Shown here piece by piece: positions 36,886-44,437 of a stretch of DNA of 45,986 nucleotides. Both the position numbers and the translations under genes were made by a program. Numbering within the stretch: position 1 is the stretch's first letter; every line of letters starts with the position of its first letter. The DNA comes from Oceanospirillaceae bacterium (GTDB lineage Bacteria; Pseudomonadota; Gammaproteobacteria; Pseudomonadales; Balneatricaceae). The notes below the pieces were generated by a model that worked only from the letters and a program-made list of their open reading frames with translations, searched no databases and was not told the DNA's origin. The stretch lies in contig NYZU01000035.1 in assembly GCA_002686055.1 (NCBI GenBank), positions 1 through 45,986 on the forward strand, read 5' to 3'.

Positions 36886-39264
36886 ATGAAGTTCAGTGAA
36901 AAGTGGTTACGTGAATGGGTGAATCCAGCTATCTCTAGTGATGAGTTAGTGGCGCAAATTACCTTGGCAGGTCTCGAAGTAGATGGTGTGGAAGCCGCAG
37001 CTGGTGACTTTAGTGGCGTAGTAGTAGGTGAAATTATTGCCGCGGAGCCACATCCTAACGCCGATAAGTTACAAGTTTGCACAGTTTCTGATGGTCAAGC
37101 CGACCAGCAGGTGGTCTGTGGTGCGCCTAATGCTCGCCCGGGTATCAAAGTAGCCTATGCCACTTTAGGTGCAGTATTGCCTGGTAACTTTAAGATCAAA
37201 AAAGCCAAATTACGCCAAGTTGAGTCCTTTGGTATGTTGTGCTCGGCGGCTGAATTACAAATTAGTGAAGATAACGATGGCATTATGGAATTGCCAGCCA
37301 ATGCCCCAGTGGGCACTGATCTGCGTGATTATATGCAACTTGATGATCAGGTGATTGATGTTGATCTAACCCCCAACCGTGGAGACTGTTTAAGTATTGC
37401 CGGTTTGGCACGGGAAGTAGGGGTACTCAATAGTGTCGATGTAACCTCGCCTGACATGTTTGAAGTGGCACCCCAACTGGAAGATACCTTCCCTATTAAT
37501 GTCAGTGCTCCAGAAGCTTGTCCACGCATCACGGCGCGTGTTATCCGCAATGTGGATATCTCTCAGCCCAGCCCACAGTGGATGCAGGATAGATTGCTGC
37601 GTAGCAATATTCGTCCCATCGACGCCGCTGTTGATATAACGGCTTACGTTATGCTTGAGCTTGGTCAGCCCATGCATGCTTATGATTTGGATAAGCTCGA
37701 TGGTGCCATTAACGTGCGTATGGCCAATCAGGGTGAAGAGTTAACGCTGCTTAATGGTCAAACTGTCGCCTTAAATGAAGATATTTTGGTGATTGCCGAT
37801 AACGAAGGTGCCATTGGTATGGCTGGCATTATGGGCGGTGATTCAACAGGTGTTTCCGACACGACTAAAAATATACTGCTAGAAGCGGCTTTTTTTGAGC
37901 CCGTTAATATTGCTGGTAAAGCCCGCAGCTTTGGTTTGCATACAGATGCTTCACATCGTTTTGAACGTGGGGTTGACTATACCTTGCAACGCCAAGCTAT
38001 GGACCGTGCTACAGAGCTTTTACAAAGCATTTGTGGTGGTGAAGCAGGCCCCATAATTGAGCAGGTTGCTGATGAGCACCTTCCTAAAGCAAACAAGGTC
38101 GTATTGCGTAAACAACGCTTAAATTCCTTATTAGCCTTTGCATTTGACGATGCACAGGTAGAAGATATTCTACTGCGTTTAGGTCTCGAGCTGGTTAGCT
38201 CTGATGCTGAAAGCTGGACTTTCTCAGCCCCCAGCTGGCGTTTTGATATTGCTATTGAAGCCGATTTGATTGAAGAAATTGCTCGGGTCTATGGCTATAA
38301 CAATTTACCGAGTACTAACCCAGTGGGCAGTATGGATATTCCTGCCAAGCCAGAGGCTAAACGTGCAAATACCTTGTTACGTCACCATATGGTGAGCCGT
38401 GGTTATCAAGAAGCCATCACCTATAGTATGGTGGAACCTGAGCTACAGGGCAAAATGGATAACCAGCATAAGCCTGTGGCATTGGCTAATCCTATTTCGG
38501 CTGATATGTCGGTGATGCGCACCAGTATTTGGCCAGGCTTAATTAAAGCTCTGCAGCATAACCAAAACCGCCAACAGCAACGGGTCAGATTGTTTGAGAC
38601 GGGCCAGCGCTTTATTCCAAGTGCTGAGGGTCTGCAACAGGAAGATGTGATGGCTGGTTTGATATGCGGCCCTCGTCACCCAGAAAGCTGGCATGGTAAA
38701 AATGATAGCGTCGACTTTTTTGACCTAAAAGGTGATATTGAAAGCCTCTTGGCCTTAACCGGCAAAGGGGAGGCATTCCAATTTAGCAATGGAGAACATG
38801 TTGCCCTGCACCCTGGCCAAAGTGCCGCCATTTATCAACAAGATACATTGGTGGGTTATGCAGGTGCCTTGCATCCAGGATTGCAACAGGAGCTTGATCT
38901 TCAAGGCCCTGTATATCTATTTGAAATTAGTTTAGCTGCACTGACAGAAGGTGTGGTGCCAGCCTTTACGGCCCTGTCTAAGTTCCCAGAAGTAAGACGC
39001 GATCTGGCCGTATTAGTTGATGAAGCTTTACCAGTCAGTGAACTACAGGCAGTTATTAATCAGCACGCTGGAGAATTCCTGCAACATGTGGGTCTTTTTG
39101 ATGTATACGCTGGACAAGGTATTGCTGAAGGCAAAAAGAGTTTAGCCTTAAGCGTGACTTGGCAACATCCTGAGCGCACCCTTAATGACGACGAGGTAAA
39201 CCAATGGTTTGACCAAATTGTTGAGGCCATGCAAAGCCAGTGCTCAGCTAGCTTGCGGAGCTAG
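36886..39264 (+). CDS. pheT: Phenylalanyl-tRNA synthetase, beta subunit
   Basis: A 792-residue subunit with the N-terminal tRNA-binding (EMAP-like) domain (GEIIAAEPHPNADKLQVC), the B3/B4 editing domain that clears Tyr-tRNA(Phe), the B5 domain, the inactive core-like domain and the C-terminal anticodon-binding fold. Length matches E. coli PheT (795). pheS and pheT are in the usual order, with ihfA next. Confidence 0.98.
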   Translation: MKFSEKWLREWVNPAISSDELVAQITLAGLEVDGVEAAAGDFSGVVVGEIIAAEPHPNADKLQVCTVSDGQADQQVVCGAPNARPGIKVAYATLGAVLPGNFKIKKAKLRQVESFGMLCSAAELQISEDNDGIMELPANAPVGTDLRDYMQLDDQVIDVDLTPNRGDCLSIAGLAREVGVLNSVDVTSPDMFEVAPQLEDTFPINVSAPEACPRITARVIRNVDISQPSPQWMQDRLLRSNIRPIDAAVDITAYVMLELGQPMHAYDLDKLDGAINVRMANQGEELTLLNGQTVALNEDILVIADNEGAIGMAGIMGGDSTGVSDTTKNILLEAAFFEPVNIAGKARSFGLHTDASHRFERGVDYTLQRQAMDRATELLQSICGGEAGPIIEQVADEHLPKANKVVLRKQRLNSLLAFAFDDAQVEDILLRLGLELVSSDAESWTFSAPSWRFDIAIEADLIEEIARVYGYNNLPSTNPVGSMDIPAKPEAKRANTLLRHHMVSRGYQEAITYSMVEPELQGKMDNQHKPVALANPISADMSVMRTSIWPGLIKALQHNQNRQQQRVRLFETGQRFIPSAEGLQQEDVMAGLICGPRHPESWHGKNDSVDFFDLKGDIESLLALTGKGEAFQFSNGEHVALHPGQSAAIYQQDTLVGYAGALHPGLQQELDLQGPVYLFEISLAALTEGVVPAFTALSKFPEVRRDLAVLVDEALPVSELQAVINQHAGEFLQHVGLFDVYAGQGIAEGKKSLALSVTWQHPERTLNDDEVNQWFDQIVEAMQSQCSASLRS

Positions 39265-39277
39265 TTAATTCGCTACT

Positions 39278-39354
39278 AACCACATTATATTTCTGCTTTT
39301 GTGCCTTTTAGGTGAGTGATTTAACACCCCTGAATTCGGCAATATAATGTGGTT
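39278..39354. repeat. 14-bp perfect inverted repeat between pheT and ihfA
   Basis: AACCACATTATATT at 39278-39291 and AATATAATGTGGTT at 39341-39354 are exact reverse complements, 49 bases apart. The middle can form a smaller stem (GGTG/CACC). The right arm contains the -10 box of the likely ihfA promoter. It could be a long hairpin in the pheT 3' end or a pair of protein sites. Confidence 0.6.
39320..39348 (+). promoter_or_regulatory. Likely ihfA promoter
   Basis: TTTAAC (39320-39325), 17-base spacer and a consensus TATAAT (39343-39348). The transcript would have a leader of about 100 bases before ihfA. Confidence 0.55.
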
Positions 39355-39452
39355 CATGGTCGACAATAAAACTAATCTTTACTTTTCGAGGCTGCCTGTT
39401 ACACTGAATACTCTGAATCCTTAATAAAAATAATGGCATAGGGGAAAATTTT

Positions 39453-39743
39453 ATGGGTTCATTGACGAAAGCCGATATGGCAGAGCGTCTCAGTAGCGAG
39501 CACAATCTTAGTAAGCGAGAAGCCAAAGATTTAGTTGAATCTTTCTTTGACGAAATCGCTAGTTGCCTAGTGAATAACGAACAGGTAAAACTGTCCGGCT
39601 TTGGTAACTTTGATTTACGTGATAAGCGCTCGCGTCCAGGTCGTAATCCGAAAACTGGCGAAGAAGTGGCTATCTCAGCCCGTCGCGTAGTGACTTTTCG
39701 ACCGGGTCAAAAACTTAAGGATCGGGTTGAGTCTGTAGACTAG
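39453..39743 (+). CDS. ihfA: Integration host factor, alpha subunit
   Basis: A 96-residue HU/IHF-family DNA-bending protein that pairs with IhfB. The beta-arm [29 protein letters not shown], with the intercalating Pro in NPKTGE, is of the IHF-alpha type. Placement after pheT is the standard gammaproteobacterial arrangement. AGGGG about ten bases before the ATG is the likely ribosome site. Confidence 0.97.
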   Translation: MGSLTKADMAERLSSEHNLSKREAKDLVESFFDEIASCLVNNEQVKLSGFGNFDLRDKRSRPGRNPKTGEEVAISARRVVTFRPGQKLKDRVESVD

Positions 39744-40000
39744 CTATAGATAAGATCAGAAGCCTAGTTCTTAACCGCCTACCTTAAAAGTTTGGCGGGT
39801 GTTGCCGTACCTTATTAAGCCCCCATATATCGAAACCAAGTCATTTAATAACCAGCTTGTTTAAGCTTAAAAACAGCCATTGTTGCTGAAATAACCACGT
39901 GCTAAATATTCAGCCTTTTTCAGCTGTGAAGTGCTTCACAATCCCCCAAGATTAAAGTAATATACCGCCTCCTTGAGTACCACTCGGTACGAGAGTTTGT
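39744..40000 (+). promoter_or_regulatory. tRNA-Pro control region with a CRP-type site
   Basis: Between ihfA and tRNA-Pro no gene is visible. A hairpin CCGCC/GGCGG (about 39777-39800) may end ihfA mRNA. The tRNA promoter is TTCACA (39935-39940), 17-base spacer, TAATAT (39958-39963), followed by a GC-rich discriminator typical of stable-RNA promoters. The -35 is the right half of a perfect palindrome, TGTGAAG-TG-CTTCACA (39925-39940), which contains TGTGA-N6-TCACA, the CRP/Vfr consensus. The 5' leader has a small hairpin GTACC-ACTC-GGTAC (39977-39990). Confidence 0.55.
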
Positions 40001-40077
40001 CGGGGCGTGGCGCAGCTTGGTAGCGCACCTGCATGGGGTGCAGGGGGTCGCAGGTTCAAATCCTGCCGTCCCGACCA
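40001..40077 (+). tRNA. tRNA-Pro (anticodon GGG)
   Basis: A complete 77-base cloverleaf with encoded CCA. The acceptor stem CGGGGCG pairs with CGTCCCG. The anticodon stem CCTGC/GCAGG holds the 7-base loop ATGGGGT with anticodon GGG. The T arm is GCAGG-TTCAAAT-CCTGC. Its last 19 bases plus 4 bases beyond are repeated at 40208-40230. Confidence 0.97.
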
Positions 40078-40230
40078 ATTAGACCCCTTGGGTTTAATTG
40101 TTTTGGATTAAATTCAGGTTCACAAAACGCGTAGGCGTTTTGCATCAAGCAGCGTCTGCTGCGCAGCCCCAAGGGGAAGTGAAAGCCGAGCAGGCTTTTG
40201 CTTAATCAATCCTGCCGTCCCGACCAATTA
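40059..40230 (+). repeat. 23-bp direct repeat of the tRNA-Pro 3' end (att-like sites)
   Basis: The 23 bases at 40059-40081 (tRNA 3' end plus ATTA) recur exactly at 40208-40230, 149 bases further on. Tyrosine-recombinase elements that insert in tRNA 3' ends leave just such repeats, and a decayed integrase lies directly to the right. I read the copies as attachment sites. Confidence 0.8.
40084..40198 (+). other. Multi-hairpin unit between the two tRNA-Pro 3'-end repeats
   Basis: An outer 9-bp helix (CCCCTTGGG 40084-40092 with CCCAAGGGG 40168-40176) encloses three hairpins: TTTAAT/ATTAAA (40093-40112), CAAAACGC-GTAG-GCGTTTTG (40123-40142) and GCAGC-GTCT-GCTGC (40149-40162). A further stem AAAGCC/GGCTTT follows (40182-40198). 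No ORF fits. It may be a structured RNA made by read-through from the tRNA gene, or a recombination scar. Confidence 0.5.
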
Positions 40231-40309
40231 AATCAATGACTTACTGTCTTTGTTTTCTCCTGTAAACTAAAAAAGGGACGAAACAGGGGACGAGATCAGC
40301 AAAAATAAA

Positions 40310-40996
40310 CTATCTTGTTGCCTCTACTTCCAGCTTTCTTTTGTAAACTTTTCTCATTTTTGGGTCTAGGTGACCTGTTGCATCTAATACATCACCATTA
40401 AAGTCGGTGCCGCCTTTCGCTTTTAAGTCATGAAAGTTAAACGGCTCTATACCCGCTTTTTTCATTTTCTTTTTTAAGCGAGTCCAAGCCGATTTAAAGG
40501 CTGATTCGGGTATTCTTTGGCCATAGCGGTTATGTATTATATAAAAACTCTCAATTTCACTAGCTTTATAATTAACAGCCGCCACTAGGCGATCTGACCA
40601 AAACGTAATTGCATCTTTACTACCCTTAACACGTTGCGTGTCGAAACCTTCTTTAAGTATATGTTTTTTGGTAGCGGCTAATATTTCACAGCGTTTCATG
40701 CGGCAAAGATATGCTAATTCCATAGCAGGACGCAAGTAGGGTGTGCCCTCTGCTAATTGATATGCAATATTATATTCTTTATCAGTTACATAATGATCTC
40801 TGGGTTTCTCGTCATTTGGCTTAACTACTTTGGTCGGATTGTCGAGGGTTATATAATCTCGTTCTAAAGCCCAGTTCCATGCGACTGAGATCAAGGCCTT
40901 TTCCCGATTTCCAACCACAGAACCACTGGGCAGGATCTCAATATTCACAGGACCGCCAGTAAGTTCACGAACGTCATTAGCAAACTCATTTAACAA
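40310..40996 (-). pseudogene. Tyrosine integrase remnant fused to a TRAP receptor fragment
   Basis: About 200 residues of a phage-type tyrosine recombinase C-terminal part: NREKALISVAWNWALE, DNPTKVVKP, then the catalytic core. The GHL box (ATGHLD) and the nucleophile region (MRKVYKRK) are present. By my alignment both catalytic arginine positions hold Lys (CRMKRCEI and FHDLKAKG), which may be family variation or decay. The N-terminal domains are missing: the first 29 residues of this open frame (LNEFANDVRELTGGPVNIEI..) belong to a TRAP transporter solute receptor. The junction is near 40909. It points toward the tRNA-Pro att-like repeat, as expected of an island integrase. Confidence 0.75.
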
Positions 40997-41127
40997 ATGT
41001 ACTTTATCAGACTTGGTGCCAAGTACTGACTGTACACGAATGGTAACGTCTTTAGCATGAATAGCGGTGGAACTGATAATCAGTGCCCTGCTACAACAGC
41101 TAACTTTACTTTATTTAATACGGACAT
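40909..41127 (-). pseudogene. 5' fragment of a TRAP-type solute-binding receptor (DctP-like), frameshifted
   Basis: On the minus strand an ATG at 41127, with GGAGG six bases before it, begins a signal peptide (MSVLNKVKLAVVAG) that stops after 15 codons. One frame over, at 41087, the sequence continues as ALIISSTAIHA-KDVTIRVQ and then SDKVHLLNEFANDVRELTGG and ILPSGSVVG, the N-terminal pattern of TRAP transporter periplasmic receptors. A single missing base in the signal peptide explains the break. After SVVG the frame passes into the integrase fragment. The gene is therefore truncated and frameshifted. Confidence 0.65.
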
Positions 41128-41226
41128 AGTTGCCCTCCAGTTGTTACTATTCTCCTTCCCATTACTGTTTTACTTGCTACTACATGGAAGGTTTTATGTA
41201 GCAACCCCTAGGGGAAACAGACACTT

Positions 41227-41250
41227 AAAAAGTCAGCAGGCTAGCCTGCT
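41227..41250 (-). terminator. Terminator of the terC-family gene
   Basis: A perfect 16-base palindrome, AGCAGGCTAGCCTGCT (41235-41250), followed on the minus strand by GAC and five T bases, 22 bases after the TerC stop codon. Confidence 0.65.
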
Positions 41251-41271
41251 AACCAATAAACACTTGGGTTT

Positions 41272-41907
41272 CTATAAATCCCAGCCTTCTACCCAACCTA
41301 GTAAGGGTAAAATACCTTGCTCAATATCCATAATACCACGCAGCATCATTTCACTAGATACATAGACTAAGACAATCAAACCTACCCAAGAAATCCAACG
41401 GTATTTGACTAATAGCTGCATAATAAATGTGGCTGCTACAGCCATTAGCACAATAGCTAGGCCCAAACCAATGACTAGTTTTTGGGTATCACCATCAGCA
41501 ATTGCCGCCACAGCCAACACATTGTCTAAAGACATAGATACATCAGCAATCAAGATGGACAACAAGGCTGCCTTTAAAGTCGTGGGCGATGCCGCTGTCA
41601 CTTCTGGGTTATCTAAATCGACACCAGCATTGGCATTTTCTCGAATTTCCACATACAAACGCCAGCACACGTAATACAGCAAACAGGCACCAATAAATAA
41701 AATACCCGGGATGCCTAATAAATGGGTCACGATTAAGGCAAACACTACCCGTAAGCCAGCGGCCACCAGCATGCCATATAAAATGGCCTTTTTACGTTGT
41801 TCAGCGGGCAAACCCGCTGCGGCCATGCCAATAATTAAGGCGTTATCACCCGATAAAACTAGGTCTGCGATAACAATTTGGGCATAATCAGCCAGCAATT
41901 CAAACAT
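41272..41907 (-). CDS. TerC-family membrane protein (YjbE-like)
   Basis: A 211-residue protein with about seven membrane segments. The two acidic family motifs are DLVLSGDNALIIGMAA (residues about 15-30) and ADVSMSLDNVLAVAA (around residues 120-135). TerC/YjbE proteins are linked to Mn2+ export and to metal loading of secreted proteins; the exact role here is not shown. AGGA before the ATG supports the start. It lies 20 bases after a broken GMC gene, and no yybP-ykoY riboswitch is possible in that gap. Confidence 0.9.
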   Translation of the reverse strand: MFELLADYAQIVIADLVLSGDNALIIGMAAAGLPAEQRKKAILYGMLVAAGLRVVFALIVTHLLGIPGILFIGACLLYYVCWRLYVEIRENANAGVDLDNPEVTAASPTTLKAALLSILIADVSMSLDNVLAVAAIADGDTQKLVIGLGLAIVLMAVAATFIMQLLVKYRWISWVGLIVLVYVSSEMMLRGIMDIEQGILPLLGWVEGWDL

Positions 41908-41927
41908 TAATTTCTATCCTTAATAGG

Positions 41928-42219
41928 CTAATTAGTAGCCTTGTGTAAATTATCTTCGGCATCTTGCAATATAATATCTGCCGCTTTCTCACTAATCATT
42001 ATGGCAGGGGCATTGGTATTACCTGAAACAATAATTGGCATAATCGAGGCGTCGGCTACACGCAAGCCTTGTACCCCATAAACCTTTAAGCGTGGGTCGA
42101 CCACGGCTTGATCATCCACACCCATTTTGCAGGTGCCTGTGGGGTGGTAAATAGTAGTTGAATGGTTATGGATCCAATCTAATAGGCCCACATCATCATC
42201 TTCGGCAATACTACTAGAT
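41928..42219 (-). pseudogene. C-terminal stub of a GMC oxidoreductase
   Basis: The last 95 or so residues of a choline-dehydrogenase-like flavoprotein: [10 protein letters not shown] with the active-site His, [16 protein letters not shown] and [19 protein letters not shown]. The FAD-binding N-terminal 400 or more residues are gone: the frame runs back only to a TAA just upstream of 42219 and has no good start (a GTG at 42191 is the first candidate). It is therefore a fragment left by deletion. Confidence 0.8.
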
Positions 42220-42280
42220 GTTTAAATTCTTCAACAATTAAATCTTTTAATGGCACTGAATAAGTTAGGTTTGCTATTGG

Positions 42281-42730
42281 TTACTCAATTTCAGCAATTT
42301 GCAGAACCCTATCCTTGGTGCCCGTAATTTCTACTTGAGCACCTGCTTTAAGGTCGGAAGCAGCTTGCAAGCGCCAAAAGGTGTCGCCAATTTGTTCTTT
42401 GCCTTCACCATTTTGTAAATCTTTGCTAAGGGTTAGGGTGCGACCCACTAGTTGTGCTGCCCGATCATTAAGGTTGGGGCGATCCGTCTTTTCATTAAAA
42501 GAGCGAAACTGCTGCCAATAGCGCCAAGATAAAAACACCGCCACAATGCCAAAGACACTAAATTGCATTTGCCAACTTAAGTCATCATTTATTAAGTTTA
42601 ATACCACAAGGGTAGCAGCAGCACCGGCAGCACCAAGTAAGAAGCCAGAAGCTCCCATGGCCTCACCGCCTAGTAATAGCAATACTAAGATTAACCAGTG
42701 CCAATATGTTAATTCGGTAAAAAATTCCAT
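42281..42730 (-). CDS. NfeD-like membrane protein
   Basis: A 149-residue protein with two or three membrane segments in residues 5-70 and a C-terminal OB-fold domain (LVGRTLTLSKDLQNGEGK ... ITGTKDRVLQIAEI). This is the short NfeD form (YbbK-type partner in E. coli) that is normally encoded with an SPFH protein, as here (21 bases downstream of it). It is thought to help the SPFH protein assemble in membrane microdomains or in membrane quality control. AGGAAAG before the ATG supports the start. Confidence 0.9.
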   Translation of the reverse strand: MEFFTELTYWHWLILVLLLLGGEAMGASGFLLGAAGAAATLVVLNLINDDLSWQMQFSVFGIVAVFLSWRYWQQFRSFNEKTDRPNLNDRAAQLVGRTLTLSKDLQNGEGKEQIGDTFWRLQAASDLKAGAQVEITGTKDRVLQIAEIE

Positions 42731-42751
42731 GGGCTTTCCTATTGTCTGTAC

Positions 42752-43684
42752 TTAAGAGGGTTGTTGGTCTTTATTTAGATCTTTTACCAAGTCAGAGATA
42801 CCAGCAATGGAGCCTATAACACTGCTTGCTTCCAATGGAATCATCATGACCTTGTTATTATCAGATTCTGCCAAACGCCCCAAGGCTTCTACATATTTTT
42901 GGGCGACAAAGTAATTAATGGCTCGGCCATCACCATCCTGAATAGATTTAGATACCATTTCTGTCGCTTTCGCTTCGGCTTGAGCCAATCTCTCACGAGC
43001 TTCGGCTTCCCGCTTAGCGGCCTCTAGTTGACCCTCAGCTTTTAAAATTTCTGACTGCTTTTGGCCTTCTGCAACCTTAATTGCTGCTTCGCGTTCACCT
43101 TCAGCTTCCAATATTTGCGCACGTTTCTCCCGTTCCGCTTTCATCTGTCGAGCCATGGCATTAACCAAATCATTGGGTGGAGCGATATCTTTGATTTCGA
43201 TACGGGTGACTTTTACACCCCAAGGATCCGTTGCTTCATCTACTTTAAGCAGAAGTTCACCATTAATACGCTCACGATTGGAGAGCATATCATCCAGCTC
43301 CATAGAGCCAAGTACGGCACGAATATTGGTCATTACCAGGGCTTGCATAGCACGTTCCAAATCATTGACTTCATAAGCCGCTTGCGAAGCCTGTTGGATT
43401 TGGAAAAAACATACCGCATCAGTTTTAACCTGAGCGTTATCGGAGGAGATGATTTCTTGTGGGGGTACGTCCAGTACCTGTTCCATCATATTTAACTTGC
43501 GCCCAACCACATCAATAAAGGGAATAAGAATATGCAGTCCTGGGTTAAGAGTGCGGGTGTATTTGCCGAAACGTTCAATGGTCCAATTGAAGCCCTGTGG
43601 CACCATACGTACGCCTTTAAACAGCACCAATAAGGCAAATATTAAAAACACAATTGCCGTGATGCTTTCACCTAAATTAATCAT
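42752..43684 (-). CDS. SPFH/stomatin-like protein, QmcA type
   Basis: A 310-residue protein: one N-terminal membrane segment (residues about 8-25), the SPFH domain ([15 protein letters not shown] ... [21 protein letters not shown]), then a long Ala/Glu/Lys-rich coiled coil (around residues 180-250). QmcA/stomatin proteins form large membrane-bound cages and work with FtsH-type proteases or NfeD partners. GGAG is well placed before the ATG. It forms an operon with the NfeD-like gene. Confidence 0.93.
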   Translation of the reverse strand: MINLGESITAIVFLIFALLVLFKGVRMVPQGFNWTIERFGKYTRTLNPGLHILIPFIDVVGRKLNMMEQVLDVPPQEIISSDNAQVKTDAVCFFQIQQASQAAYEVNDLERAMQALVMTNIRAVLGSMELDDMLSNRERINGELLLKVDEATDPWGVKVTRIEIKDIAPPNDLVNAMARQMKAEREKRAQILEAEGEREAAIKVAEGQKQSEILKAEGQLEAAKREAEARERLAQAEAKATEMVSKSIQDGDGRAINYFVAQKYVEALGRLAESDNNKVMMIPLEASSVIGSIAGISDLVKDLNKDQQPS

Positions 43685-43885
43685 GTGATCACTCCTTTTA
43701 TCAATATTTATAATCTTGTAATAGCTTACTGTATTTATTTATAATTAAATATACTTACCTAAGTTTAGTTTATTCTACTGTATCAGTGAAGTGTTTATTA
43801 TTTGCTTGCATTAATAAAGATAGCCGAATAGCTGCTAGCTTAGACTGTGTAGGAAAGTCTTTTCAGGACTAAAAGTTAGGTCGCG

Positions 43886-43919
43886 AAGCCTATTACCTTA
43901 GGTGTGAGGTATTAGGCTT
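43886..43919. terminator. Hairpin overlapping the stop codon of the AraC-domain gene
   Basis: AAGCCTATTACCT (43886-43898) and AGGTATTAGGCTT (43907-43919) form a 13-bp stem with one T-T mismatch and an 8-base loop. It probably ends the ansA-araC transcript. No long T-run follows on either strand. Confidence 0.55.
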
Positions 43920-44431
43920 TAAACAGCGAGAGCTAGCTCAGGAAACTGTTGTTTGCGAATTTTCGATGGTGGTAAAGCAAACTTTTGCTTAAACAGACAA
44001 CTAAAAGATGTTGAAGAAGCAAAGCCACATAGCTGAGAGATATGGCAGATTTTGAATTTTGTCGAGTTGATCAGGGTATAAGCATAACGCAATCTAATTT
44101 CCATATAGACTTTACTCGGTGAAGTGCCCAAACAGGCAGTAAACTGGCGCTCTAGGTGGCGCCTAGAAAGGCCTATAAGATCAGCTAACTCACATATGCC
44201 TAAAGGTTCCTGCAAGTTGTTCTCCATCAGCACCAGAGCTTCTTCCACCGCTAAGGGCAGTTGGATATTAGTACTCATAGCGGAACGAATATAGCGAATG
44301 GTTTGCGGATGAGTTAGAAGCATATGCTCCAACAATAGATCTTTGGAAGGGATGACGATAGATTGTATCTGTTGAATGTAGCTATTATCGTCTAGATTAT
44401 TGGCATAAAGCATATTCGCGTTCATAGTCAT
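43919..44431 (-). CDS. Short AraC-family regulator (HTH domain only)
   Basis: A 170-residue protein. The C-terminal part is a double-HTH AraC domain: first HTH ICELADLIGLSRRHLERQF, second HTH KICHISQLCGFASSTSFSCLF. The segment just before it (LPLAVEEALVLMENNLQEPL) is like that in GlxA-type regulators, but the DJ-1/PfpI-like sensing domain those have is absent. It starts six bases after the L-asparaginase stop on the same strand. It may be a natural small regulator or the remains of a longer one. Met3 or Met6 could also be the start. Confidence 0.78.
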   Translation of the reverse strand: MTMNANMLYANNLDDNSYIQQIQSIVIPSKDLLLEHMLLTHPQTIRYIRSAMSTNIQLPLAVEEALVLMENNLQEPLGICELADLIGLSRRHLERQFTACLGTSPSKVYMEIRLRYAYTLINSTKFKICHISQLCGFASSTSFSCLFKQKFALPPSKIRKQQFPELALAV

Positions 44432-44437
44432 TTACTC

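Noticed and set aside
41057-41365. 102-codon plus-strand ORF across the terC end
   Set aside because: It overlaps the conserved TerC C terminus and the TRAP fragment on the other strand and resembles nothing.
41908-41927. Manganese (yybP-ykoY) riboswitch before the TerC gene
   Set aside because: Only 20 bases separate it from the GMC stub and no such fold is present.
42192-42280. Short open frame (LTYSVPLKDLIVEEF) upstream of the GMC stub
   Set aside because: About 29 codons with no start codon or ribosome site and no match to GMC sequence; not enough to call a gene or a proven frameshift.
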